A stretch of 64,000 nucleotides of DNA from positions 1,488,001 to 1,552,000 of the forward strand of contig CAMDTW010000642.1 of NCBI GenBank assembly GCA_945910005.1. The letters run 5' to 3'. The DNA comes from Isoperla grammatica (taxonomy: Eukaryota > Arthropoda > Insecta > Plecoptera > Perlodidae). Position numbers and translations under genes: made by a program. Below the pieces are notes generated by a model that saw only the letters and a list, made by a program, of their open reading frames with translations, ran no database searches and had not been told where the DNA came from. This document shows positions 11,601 to 22,901 of this stretch, piece after piece. How positions within the stretch are numbered: the first letter of the stretch is position 1; every line of letters begins with the position of its first letter.

Positions 11601-12350
11601 TTATCAAGTACAGTCCCCGTCACAAGCAAGGAAACATGCGTTGTCCTCATACGTTGCATGTAGTGGCTTCTATGTCACTGACTTAGCGCAGGGTTTATCA
11701 AGTACAGTCACCGTCACAAGCGAGGAAACATGCGTACTGTACTATGTATGCGTATCAAGTACAGTCACCGTCACAAGCGAGGAAACCTGCGTTGTCCTGA
11801 TACGTTGCATATAGTGGCTTTCATCTCACTGACTTAGCGCAGGGTTTATCAAGTACAGTCACCGTCACAAGCAAGGAAACATGCGTTGTCCTGATATGTT
11901 CATGTAGTGGCTTTTAAGTCACTGACTTAGCGCAGGGTTTATCAAGTACAGTCACCGTCACAAGCAAGGAAACATGCGTTGTCCTCATACGTTGCATGTA
12001 GGGGCTTCTATGTCACTGACTTAGCGCAAGGTTTATCAAGTACAGTCACCGTCACAAGCAAGGAAACATGCGTTGTCCTCATTGGTTGCATGTAGTGGCT
12101 TTCATGTCATTGACTTAGCGCAGGGTTTATCAAGTACAGTCACCGTCACAAGCAAGGAAACATGCGTTTTCCTCATACGTTGCATGTAGTGGCTTCTATG
12201 TCACTGACTTAGCGCAGGGTTTATCAAGTACAGTCACCGTCACAAGCAAGGAAACATGCGTTGTCCTGATACGTTGCATGTAGTGGCTTCTATGTCACTG
12301 ACGTAACGCAGGGTTTATCAAGTACAGTCAACGTCACAAGCAAGGAAACA
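8629..12350 (+). repeat. HOR unit A3 (40 monomers)
   Basis: 3,722 bp, collinear with unit A2 throughout at 4,718-bp spacing. The 57-mer is at 11731-11787 and the 93-mer at 11882-11974. Confidence 0.87.
11731..11787 (+). repeat. 57-bp truncated monomer 4
   Basis: 3,722 bp after copy 3; the 93-mer follows at 11882-11974. Confidence 0.92.
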
Positions 12351-15300
12351 TGCGTTGTCCTGATATGTTGCATGTAGTGTCTTCTATGTCTTTGACTTAG
12401 CGCAGGGTTTATAAAGTACAGTCACCGTCACACGCGAGGAAACATGCGTTGTCCTCATATGTTGCATGTAGTGGCTTCTATGTCACTGACTTAGCGCAGG
12501 GTTTATCAAGTACAGTCACCGTCAAAAGCAAGGAAACATGCGTTGTCCTCATACGTTGCATGTAGTGGCTTCTATGTCACTGACTTAGCGCAGGGTTTAT
12601 CAAGTACAGTCACCGTCACAAGCGATGAAACATGCGTTGTCCTGATACGTTGCATGTAGTGGCTTTCATGTCACTGACTTAGCGCAGGGTTTATCAAGTA
12701 CAGTCACCGTCACAAGCAAGGAAACATGCGTTGTCCTGATACGTTGCATGTAGTGGCTTCTATGTCACTGACTAAGCGCAGGGTTTATCAAGTACAGTCA
12801 CCGTCACAATAGAGAAAACATGCGTTGTCCTGATACGTTGCATGTAGTGGCTTCTATGTCACTGACTTAGCGCAGGGTTTATTAAGTACAGTCACCGTGA
12901 CAAGCAAGGAAACATGCGTTGTCCTCATACGTTGCATGAAGTGGCTTCTATGTCACTGACTTAGCGCAGGGTTTATCAAGTACAGTCACCGTCACAAGCA
13001 AGGAAACATGATTTGTCCTGATATGTTGCATGTAGTGGCTTCTATGTAACTGACTAAGCGCAGGGTTTATCAAGTACAGTCACCGTCACAAGCAAGGAAA
13101 CATGCAATATCCTGCTATGTTGCATGTAGTGGCTTTCATGTCACTGACTTAGCGCAGGTTTTATCAAGTACAGTCACCGTCACAAGCAAGGAAACATGCG
13201 TTGTTCTGATACGTTGCATGTAGGGGCTTCTGTGTCACTTACTTAGCGCAGGGTTTATCAAGTACAGTCACCGTCACAAGCAAGGAAACATGCGTTGTCC
13301 TCATTCGTTGCATGTAGTGGCTTCTATGTCACTGACTTAGCCCAGGGTTTATCAAGTACAGTCACCGTCACAATAGAGGAAACATGCGTTGTCCTGATAC
13401 GTTGCATGTAGTGGCTTCTATGTCACTGACTTAGCGCAGGGTTTATCAAGTACAGTCACCGTCACAAGCAAGTAAACATGCGTTGTCCTGATACGTTGCA
13501 TGTAGTGGCTTTCATGTCACTGACTTAGCGCAGGGTTTATCAAGTACAGTCACCGTCACAAGCAAGGAAACATGCGTTGTCCTGATACGTTGCATGTAGT
13601 GGCTTCTATGTCACTGACTTAGCGCAGGGTTTATCAAGTACAGTCACCGTCACAATAGAGAAAACATGCGTTGTCCTGATACGTTGCATGTAGTGGCTTC
13701 TATGTCACTGACTTAGCGCAGGTTTTATCAAGTACAGTCACCGTCACAAGCAAGGAAACATGCGTTGTCCTCATACGTTGCATGTAGTGGCTTCTATGTC
13801 ACTGACTTAGCGCAGGGTTTATCAAGTACAGTCACCGTCACAAGCAAGGAAACATGAGTTGTCCTGATATGTTGCATGTAGTGGCTTCTATGTAACTGAC
13901 TTAGCGCAGGGTTTATCAAGTACAATCACCGTCACAAGCAAGGAAACATGCAATATCCTGATATGTTGCATGTAGTGGCTTTCATGTCACTGACTAAGCG
14001 CAGGTTTTATCAAGTACAGTCACCGTCACAAGCAAGAAAACATGCGTTGTTCTGATACGTTGCATGTAGGGGCTTCTATGTCACTAACTTAGCGCAGGGT
14101 TTATCAAGTACAGTCACCGTCACAAGCAATTAAACATGCGTTGTCCTCATACGTTGCATGTAGTGGCTTCTATGTCACTGACTTAGCGCAGCGTTTATCA
14201 AGTACAGTCACCGTCACAAGCGAGGAAACATGCGTTGTCCTGATACGTTGCATGTAGTGGCTTCTATGTCACTGACATAGCGCAGGGTTTATCAAGTACA
14301 GTCACCGTCACAAGCGAGGAAACATGCGTTGTCCTGATATGTTGCATTAAGTGGCTTATATGTCACTGACTTAGCGCAGGGTTTATCAAGTACAGTCAAC
14401 GTCACAAGCGAGAAAACATGCGTTGTCCTGATACGTTGCATGTAGTGGCTTTCATGTCACTGACTTAGCGCAGGGTTTATCAAGTACAGTCACCGTCACA
14501 AGCGACGAAACATGCGTTGTCCTCATATGTTGCATGTAGTGGCTTTCATGTCACTGACTTAGCGCAGGGTTTATCAAGTTCAGTCACCGTCACAACCAAG
14601 GAAACATGCGTTGTCCTGATACGTTGCATGAAGTGGCTTCTATGTCACTGACTTAGCGCAGGGTTTATCAAGTACAGTCACCGTCACAAGCGAGGAAACA
14701 TGCGTTGTCCTCATACGTTGCATGTAGTGGCCTTCATGTCACTGACTTAGCGCAGGGTTTATCAAGTACAGTCACCGTCACAAGCAAGGAAACATGCGTT
14801 GTCCTCATATGTCGCATGCAGTGGCTTCTATGTCACTGACTTAGCGCAGGGTTTATCAAGTACAGTCACCGTCACAAGCAAGGAAACATGCGTTGTCCTG
14901 ATATGTTTTATGTAGTGGCTTCTATGTCACTGACTTAGCGCAGGGTTTATCAAGTACAGTCACCGTCACAAGCAAGGAAACATGAGTTGTCCTGATATGT
15001 TGCATGTAGTGGCTTCTATGTCACTGACTAAGCGCAAGGTTTATCAAGTACAGTCACCGTCACAATCGAGGAAACCTGCGTTGTCCTGATACGTTGCATA
15101 TAGTGGCTTTCATGTCACTGACTTAGCGCAGGGTTTATCAAGTACAGTCACCGTCACAAGCAAGAAAACATGCGTTGTCCTGATATGTTGCATGTAGTGG
15201 CTTCTAAGTCACTGACTTAGCGAAGGGTTTATCAAGTACAGTCACCGTCACAAGCAAGGAAACATGCGTTGTTCTGATACGTTGCATGTAGGGGCTTCTA

Positions 15301-15978
15301 TGTCACTGACTTAGCGCAGGGTTTATCAAGTACAGTCCCCGTCACAAGCAAGGAAACATGCGTTGTCCTCATACGTTGCATGAAGTGGCTTCTATGTCAC
15401 TGACTTAGCGCAGGGTTTATCAAGTACAGTCACCGTCACAAGCGAGGAAACATGCGTACTGTACTATGTATGCGTATCAAGTACAGTCACCGTCACAAGC
15501 GAGGAAACCTGCGTTGTCCTGATACGTTGCATATAGTGGCTTTCATCTCACTGACTTAGCGCAGGGTTTATCAAGTACAGTCACCGTCACAAGCAAGGAA
15601 ACATGCGTTGTCCTGATATGTTCATGTAGTGGCTTTTAAGTCACTGACTTAGCGCAAGGTTTATCTAGTACAGTCACCGTCACAAGCAAGGAAACATGCG
15701 TTGTCCTCATTGGTTGCATGTAGTGGCTTTCATGTCATTGACTTAACGCAGGGTTTATCAAGTACAGTCACCGTCACAAGCAAGGAAACATGCGTTTTCC
15801 TCATACGTTGCATGTAGTGGCTTCTATGTCACTGACTTAGCGCAGGGTTTATCAAGTACAGTCACCGTCACAAGCAAGGAAACATGCGTTGTCCTGATAC
15901 GTTGCATGTAGTGGCTTCTATGTCACTGACGTAACGCAGGGTTTATCAAGTACAGTCAACGTCACAAGCAAGGAAACA
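12351..15978 (+). repeat. HOR unit A4 (39 monomers), transitional to block B
   Basis: 3,628 bp. Relative to A3 it gains two monomers (13573-13760), loses two after GCGAAGGG (about 15228, where the CATGTACAGTAACC monomer is skipped) and loses one between the 93-mer and L. The last two changes are typical of block B units. Its L has the double change TCACTGAC to TCTTTGAC at 12391-12392. Confidence 0.82.
15453..15509 (+). repeat. 57-bp truncated monomer 5
   Basis: First copy with the shorter 526-bp distance to L (15979). The 93-mer at 15604-15696 ends with GCGCAAGG, so one TAGGGGC monomer is missing after it. Confidence 0.92.
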
Positions 15979-16966
15979 TGCGTTGTCCTGATATGTTGCA
16001 TGTAGTGTCTTCTATGTCACTGACTTAGCGCAGGGTTTATAAAGTACAGTCACCGTCACACGCGAGGAAACATGCGTTGTCCTCATATGTTGCATGTAGT
16101 GGCTTCTATGTCACTGACTTAGCGCAGGGTTTATCAAGTACAGTCACCGTCAAAAGCAAGGAAACATGCGTTGTCCTCATACGTCGCATGTAGTGGCTTC
16201 TATGTCACTGACTTAGCGCAGGGTTTATCAAGTACAGTCACCGTCACAAGCGATGAAACATGCGTTGTCCTGATACGTTGCATGTAGTGGCTTTCATGTC
16301 ACTGACTTAGCGCAGGGTTTATCAAGTGAAGTCACCGTCACAAGCAAGGAAACATGCGTTGTCCTGATACGTTGCATGTAGTGGCTTCTATGTCACTGAC
16401 TTAGCGCAGGGTTTATCAAGTACAGTCACCGTCACAATAGAGAAAACATGCGTTGTCCTGATACGTTGCATGTAGTGGCTTCTATGTCACTGACTTAGCG
16501 CAGGGTTTATTAAGTACAGTCACCGTCACAAGCAAGGAAACATGCGTTGTCCTCATACGTTGCATGAAGTGGCTTCTATGTCACTGACTTAGCGCAGGGT
16601 TTATCAAGTACAGTCACCGTCACAAGCAAGGAAACATGAGTTGTCCTGATATGTTGCATGTAGTGGCTTCTATGTAACTGACTAAGCGCAGGGTTTATCA
16701 AGTACAGTCACCGTCACAAGCAAGGAAACATGCAATATCCTGCTATGTTGCATGTAGTGGCTTTCATGTCACTGACTTAGCTCAGGGTTTATCAAGTACA
16801 GTCACCGTCACAATAGAGAAAACATGCGTTGTCCTGATACGTTGCATGTAGGGGCTTCTATGTCACTTACTTAGCGCAGGGTTTATCAAGTACCGTCACC
16901 GTCACAAGCAAGGAAACATGCGTTGTCCTCATTCGTTGCATGTAGTGGCTTCTATGTCACTGACTT

Positions 16967-18000
16967 AGCTCAGGGTTTATCAAGTACAGTCACCGTCACA
17001 AGCGAGGAAACATGCGTTGTTCTGATATGTTGCATGTAGTGGCTTTCATGTCACTGACTAAGCTCAGGGTTTATCAAGTACAGTCACCGTCAAAAGCGTA
17101 GAAACATGCGTTGTCCTCATATGTTGCATGTAGTAGCTTTCACGTCAAAGACTAAGCTTAGGGTTTATCAAGTACAGTCACCGTCACAAGCAAGGAAACT
17201 TGCGTTGTCCTGATACGTTGCATGTAGTGGCTTCTATGTCACTGACTAAGCACAGGGTTTATCGAGTACAGTCACCGTCACAAGCAAGGAAACATGCGTT
17301 GTCCTGCTACGTTTCATGTAGTGGCTTCTATGTCACTGACTTAGCGCAGGGTTTATCGAGTACAGTCACCGTCACAAGCGAGGAAACATTCGTTGTCCTG
17401 ATATGTTGCATGTAGTGGCTTTCTTGTCAATGACATAGCGCAGGGTTTATCAAGTACAGTTACCGTCACAATAGAGGAAACATGCGATGTCCTCATATAT
17501 TGCATGAAGTAGCTTCTATGTCACTGACTTAGCGCAGGGTTTATCAAGTACAGTCACCGTCACAAGCAAGGAAACATGCGTTGTCCTGATATGTTGCATG
17601 TAGTGGCTTCTATGTCACTGACTAAGCGCAGGGATTATCAAGTACAGTCACCGTCACAAGCAAGGAAACATGCGTTGTCCTGATATGTTGCATGTAGTGG
17701 CTTCTATGTCACTGACTTAGCGCAGGGTTTATCAAGTACAGTCACCGTCACAAGCAAGGAAACATGCGTTGTCCTGATATGTTGCATGTAGTGGCTTCTA
17801 TGTCACTGACTAAGCGCAGGGATTATCAAGTACAGTCACCGTCACAAGCAAGGAAACATGCGTTGTCCTGATATGTTGCATGTAGTGTCTTTCATGTCAC
17901 TGACTTAGCGCAGGGTTTATTAAGTACAGTCACCGTCACAAGCGAAGAAACATGCGGTGTTCTGATATGTTGCATGTAGTGGCTTCTATGTCACTGACTT
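16967..18000 (+). repeat. T cassette 1 (11 monomers, with 188-bp duplication)
   Basis: The T cassette is the run from AGCTCAGGG to just before AGCCCAGGG. In order it contains monomers with GTTCTGATATG, GTCAAAAGCGTAG, TTTCACGTCAAAGAC, GAAACTTGCG, TATCGAGTAC (twice), TTGTCAATGACATAG, GCGATGTCCTC with GCATGAAGTAGC, GGGATTATC, and GCGGTGTTCTG. The standard length is 846 bp. In block A the two ends are fused and the cassette is absent. Confidence 0.87.
17577..17858 (+). repeat. 188-bp (two-monomer) tandem duplication in T cassette 1
   Basis: The monomers at 17577 and 17765 both carry ACTAAGCGCAGGGATTATC and flank one with ACTTAGCGCAGGGTTTATC. The other B copies (24.6 and 30.4 kb) have a single ACTAAG/GGATT monomer here. 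The offset to unit B2 falls from 7,069 to 6,881 bp at this point, exactly 188 bp. Confidence 0.85.
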
Positions 18001-19080
18001 AGCCCAGGGTTTATCAAGTACAGTCACCGTCACAATAGAGGAAACATGCGTTGTCCTGATACGTTGCATGTAGTGGCTTCTATGTCACTGACTTAGCGCA
18101 GGGTTTATCAAGTACAGTCACCGTCACAAGCAAGTAAACATGCGTTGTCCTGATACGTTGCATGTAGTGGCTTTCATGTCACTGACTTAGTCCAGGGTTT
18201 ATCAAGTACAGTCACCGTCACAAGCAAGGAAACATGCGTTGTCCTGATACGTTGCATGTAGTGGCTTCTATGTCACTGACTTAGCGCAGGGTTTATCAAG
18301 TACAGTCACCGTCACAATAGAGAAAACATGCGTTGTCCTGATACGTTGCATGAAGTGGCTTCTATGTCACTGACTTAGCGCAGGGTTTATCAAGTACAGT
18401 CACCGTCACAAGCAAGGAAACATGCGTTGTCCTCATACGTTGCATGAAGTGGCTTCTATGTCACTGACTTATCGCAGGGTTTATCAAGTACAGTCACCGT
18501 CACAAGCAAGGAAACATGAGTTGTCCTGATATGTTGCATGTAGTGGCTTCTATGTAACTGACTTAGCGCAGGGTTTATCCATTACAATCACCGTCACAAG
18601 CAAGGAAACATGCAATATCCTGATAGGTTGCATGTAGTGGCTTTCATGTCACTGACTTAGCGCAGGTTTTATCAAGTACAGTCACCGTCACAAGCAAGAA
18701 AACATGCGTTGTTCTGATACGTTGCATGTAGGGGCTTCTATGTCACTAACTTAGCGCAGGGTTTATCAAGTACAGTCACCGTCACAAGCAAGGAAACATG
18801 CGTTGTCCTCATACGTTGCATGTAGTGGCTTCTATGTCACTGACTTAGCGCAGGGTTTATCAAGTACAGTCACCGTCACAAGCGAGGAAACATGCGTTGT
18901 CCTGATACGTTGCATGTAGAGGCTTCTATGTCACTGACATAGCGCAGGGTTTATCAAGTACAGTCACCGTCACAAGCGAGGAAACATGCGTTGTCCTGAT
19001 ATGTTGCATTTAGTGGCTTATATGTCACTGACTTAGCGCAGGGTTTATCAAGTACAGTCAACGTCACAAGCGAGAAAACA

Positions 19081-19175
19081 TGCGTTGTCCTGATACGTTG
19101 CATGTAGTGGCTTTCATGTCACTGACTTAGCGCAGGGGTTTATCAAGTACAGTCACCGTCACAAGCGACGAAACA
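19081..19175 (+). repeat. 95-bp monomer, block B copy 1
   Basis: GCGCAGGGGTTTATC carries one extra G. It is diagnostic for block B and absent from blocks A and C. Confidence 0.9.
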
Positions 19176-20480
19176 TGCGTTGTCCTCATATGTTGCATGT
19201 AGTGGCTTTCATGTCACTGACTTAGCGCAGGGTTTATCAAGTTCAGTCACCGTCACAACCAAGAAAACATGCGTTGTCCTGATACGTTGCATGAAGTGGC
19301 TTCTATGTCACTGACTTAGCGCAGGGTTTATCAAGTACAGTCACCGTCACAAGCGAGGAAACATGCGTTGTCCTCATACGTTGCATGTAGTGGCCTTCAT
19401 GTCACTGACTTAGCGCAGGGTTTATCAAGTACAGTCACCGTCACAAGCAAGGAAACATGCGTTGTCCTCATATTTCGCATGCAGTGGCTTCTATGTCACT
19501 GACTAAGCGCAGGGTTTATCAAGTAAAGTCACCGTCACAAGCAAGGAAACATGCGTTGTCCTGATATGTTGCATGTAGTGGCTTCTATGTCACTGACTTA
19601 GCGCAGGGTTTATCAAGTAGAGTCACCGTCACAAGCAAGGAAACATGAGTTGTCCTGATATGTTGCATGTAGTGGCTTCTATGTCACTGACAGAGCGCAA
19701 GGTTTATCAAGTACAGTCACCGTCACAATCGAGGAAACCTGCGTTGTCCTGATACGTTGCATATAGTGGCTTTCATGTCACTGACTTAGCGCAGGGTTTA
19801 TCAAGTACAGTCACCGTCACAAGCAAGAAAACATGCCCTGTCCTGATATGTTGCATGTAGTGGCTTCTAAGTCACTGACTTAGCGAAGGGTTTATCATGT
19901 ACAGTAACCGTCACAAGCAAGGAAACATGCCTTGTCCTCATACGTTGCATGTAGTGGCTTCTATGTCACTGACTTAGCGCAAGGTTTATCAAGTACAGTC
20001 ACCGTCACAAGCAAGGAAACATGCGTTTTTCTCATACGTTGCATGTAGTGGCTTCTATGTCACTGACTTAGCGCAGGGTTTATCAAGTACAGTCACCGTC
20101 ACAAGCAAGGAAACATGCGTTGTCCTGATATGTTGCATGTAGTGGCTTCTATGTCACTGAATAAGCGCAGGGTTTATCAAGTACAGTCACCGTCACAAGC
20201 AAGGAAACATGCGTTGTCCTGATATGTTGCATGTAGTGGCTTTCATGTCACTGACTTAGCGCAGGGTTTATCAAGTACAGTCACCGTCACAAGCAAGGAA
20301 ACATGCGTTGTTCTGATACGTTGCATGTAGGGGCTTCTATGTCACTGACTTAGCGCAGGGTTTATCAAGTACAGTCCCCGTCACAAGCAAGGAAACATGC
20401 GTTGTCCTCATACGTTGCATGTAGTGGCTTCTATGTCACTGACTTAGCGCAGGGTTTATCAAGTACAGTCACCGTCACAA
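19165..20480 (+). repeat. 14-monomer internal duplication spacing within block B unit (B1)
   Basis: The GCGACGAAAC monomer recurs 1,316 bp (14 monomers) later at 20481, followed in both places by ACAACCAAG, CTTCATG, TCGCATGCAG, GAGTTGTCC, ACAATCGAGG, GCATATAGTGG and GCGAAGGG monomers. Collinearity covers about 11 monomers. The same arrangement recurs at 26046/27362. The two members differ at many sites, so this duplication is older than the 5.8-kb repeats. Confidence 0.8.
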
Positions 20481-20721
20481 GCGACGAAACATGCGTTGTC
20501 CTCATATGTTGCATGTAGTGGCTTTCATGTCACTGACTTAGCGCAGGGTTTATCAAGTTCAGTCACCGTCACAACCAAGGAAACATGCGTTGTCCTGATA
20601 CGTTGCATGAAGTGGCTTCTATGTCACTGACTTAGCGCAGGGTTTATCAAGTACAGTCACCGTCACAAGCGAGGAAACATGCGTTGTCCTCATACGTTGC
20701 ATGTAGTGGGCTTCATGTCAC

Positions 20722-21811
20722 TGACTTAGCGCAGGGTTTATCAAGTACAGTCACCGTCACAAGCAAGGAAACATGCGTTGTCCTCATATGTCGCATGCAG
20801 TGGCTTCTATGTCACTGACTTAGCGCAGGGTTTATCAAGTACAGTCACCGTCACAAGCAAGGAAACATGCGTTGTCCTGATATGTTTTATGTAGTGGCTT
20901 CTATGTCACTGACTTAGCGCAGGGTTTATCAAGTACAGTCACCGTCACAAGCAAGGAAACATGAGTTGTCCTGATATGTTGCATGTAGTGGCTTCTATGT
21001 CACTGACTAAGCGCAAGGTTTATCAAGTACAGTCACCGTCACAATCGAGGAAACCTGCGTTGTCCTGATACGTTGCATATAGTGGCTTTCATGTCACTGA
21101 CTTAGCGCAGGGTTTATCAAGTACAGTCACCGTCACAAGCAAGAAAACATGCGTTGTCCTGATATGTTGCATGTAGTGGCTTCTAAGTCACTGACTTAGC
21201 GAAGGGTTTATCAAGTACAGTCACCGTCACAAGCAAGGAAACATGCGTTGTTCTGATACGTTGCATGTAGGGGCTTCTATGTCACTGACTTAGCGCAGGG
21301 TTTATCAAGTACAGTCCCCGTCACAAGCAAGGAAACATGCGTTGTCCTCATACGTTGCATGAAGTGGCTTCTATGTCACTGACTTAGCGCAGGGTTTATC
21401 AAGTACAGTCACCGTCACAAGCGAGGAAACATGCGTACTGTACTATGTATGCGTATCAAGTACAGTCACCGTCACAAGCGAGGAAACCTGCGTTGTCCTG
21501 ATACGTTGCATATAGTGGCTTTCATCTCACTGACTTAGCGCAGGGTTTATCAAGTACAGTCACCGTCACAAGCAAGGAAACATGCGTTGTCCTGATATGT
21601 TCATGTAGTGGCTTTTAAGTCACTGACTTAGCGCAAGGTTTATCAAGTACAGTCACCGTCACAAGCAAGGAAACATGCGTTGTCCTCATTGGTTGCATGT
21701 AGTGGCTTTCATGTCATTGACTTAGCGCAGGGTTTATCAAGTACAGTCACCGTCACAAGCAAGGAAACATGCGTTGTCCTCATTGGTTGCATGTAGTGGC
21801 TTTCATGTCAT
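20722..21811 (+). repeat. 12-monomer duplication, copy 1 (1,090 bp)
   Basis: Includes the 57-mer at 21432. It ends in two successive monomers with TCCTCATTGGTTG (about 21685 and 21779), whereas one is normal. The event can be read as an 11-monomer (996-bp) duplication plus doubling of this one monomer. Confidence 0.8.
21432..21488 (+). repeat. 57-bp truncated monomer 6
   Basis: In the first member of the 1,090-bp duplication; 93-mer at 21583-21675. No L follows before the next 57-mer. Confidence 0.92.
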
Positions 21812-22901
21812 TGACTTAGCGCAGGGTTTATCAAGTACAGTCACCGTCACAAGCAAGGAAACATGCGTTGTCCTCATATGTCGCATGCAGTGGCTTCTAT
21901 GTCACTGACTTAGCGCAGGGTTTATCAAGTACAGTCACCGTCACAAGCAAGGAAACATGCGTTGTCCTGATATGTTTTATGTAGTGGCTTCTATGTCACT
22001 GACTTAGCGCAGGGTTTATCAAGTACAGTCACCGTCACAAGCAAGGAAACATGAGTTGTCCTGATATGTTGCATGTAGTGGCTTCTATGTCACTGACTAA
22101 GCGCAAGGTTTATCAAGTACAGTCACCGTCACAATCGAGGAAACCTGCGTTGTCCTGATACGTTGCATATAGTGGCTTTCATGTCACTGACTTAGCGCAG
22201 GGTTTATCAAGTACAGTCACCGTCACAAGCAAGAAAACATGCGTTGTCCTGATATGTTGCATGTAGTGGCTTCTAAGTCACTGACTTAGCGAAGGGTTTA
22301 TCAAGTACAGTCACCGTCACAAGCAAGGAAACATGCGTTGTTCTGATACGTTGCATGTAGGGGCTTCTATGTCACTGACTTAGCGCAGGGTTTATCAAGT
22401 ACAGTCCCCGTCACAAGCAAGGAAACATGCGTTGTCCTCATACGTTGCATGAAGTGGCTTCTATGTCACTGACTTAGCGCAGGGTTTATCAAGTACAGTC
22501 ACCGTCACAAGCGAGGAAACATGCGTACTGTACTATGTATGCGTATCAAGTACAGTCACCGTCACAAGCGAGGAAACCTGCGTTGTCCTGATACGTTGCA
22601 TATAGTGGCTTTCATCTCACTGACTTAGCGCAGGGTTTATCAAGTACAGTCACCGTCACAAGCAAGGAAACATGCGTTGTCCTGATATGTTCATGTAGTG
22701 GCTTTTAAGTCACTGACTTAGCGCAAGGTTTATCAAGTACAGTCACCGTCACAAGCAAGGAAACATGCGTTGTCCTCATTGGTTGCATGTAGTGGCTTTC
22801 ATGTCATTGACTTAGCGCAGGGTTTATCAAGTACAGTCACCGTCACAAGCAAGGAAACATGCGTTTTCCTCATACGTTGCATGTAGTGGCTTCTATGTCA
22901 C
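21812..22901 (+). repeat. 12-monomer duplication, copy 2 (1,090 bp)
   Basis: Restarts with the TCGCATGCAG monomer and repeats the order through the 57-mer at 22522. Exact correspondence with copy 1 ends at about 22864, where the second copy continues with GCGTTTTCCTCATACG and the first has the extra TCCTCATTGG monomer. Confidence 0.78.
22522..22578 (+). repeat. 57-bp truncated monomer 7
   Basis: In the second member of the 1,090-bp duplication; 93-mer at 22673-22765, L at 23048. Confidence 0.92.

Larger units (their letters stand above)
1..15978 (+). repeat. Block A: short HOR family, about 40 monomers per unit
   Basis: This block comprises L-to-L units of 3910, 3722, 996, 3722 and 3628 bp. 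The units share monomer order and private variants, and differ by whole-monomer indels. They lack the T cassette: the monomer with TCCTCATTCGTTG runs straight into TTAGCCCAGGG (for example at 9617). They also lack the 95-bp monomer. The last unit has the shorter 526-bp tail otherwise seen in block B, so the A-to-B change is gradual from about 15.2 kb. Confidence 0.85.

Noticed and set aside
17150..17170. Plant telomere-like or telobox motif (TTAGGGTTTA) near 17157, also near 24230 and 30020
   Set aside because: It is a single occurrence made by a variant of the normal CAGGGTTTATC segment in one monomer, not a run of telomeric repeats.
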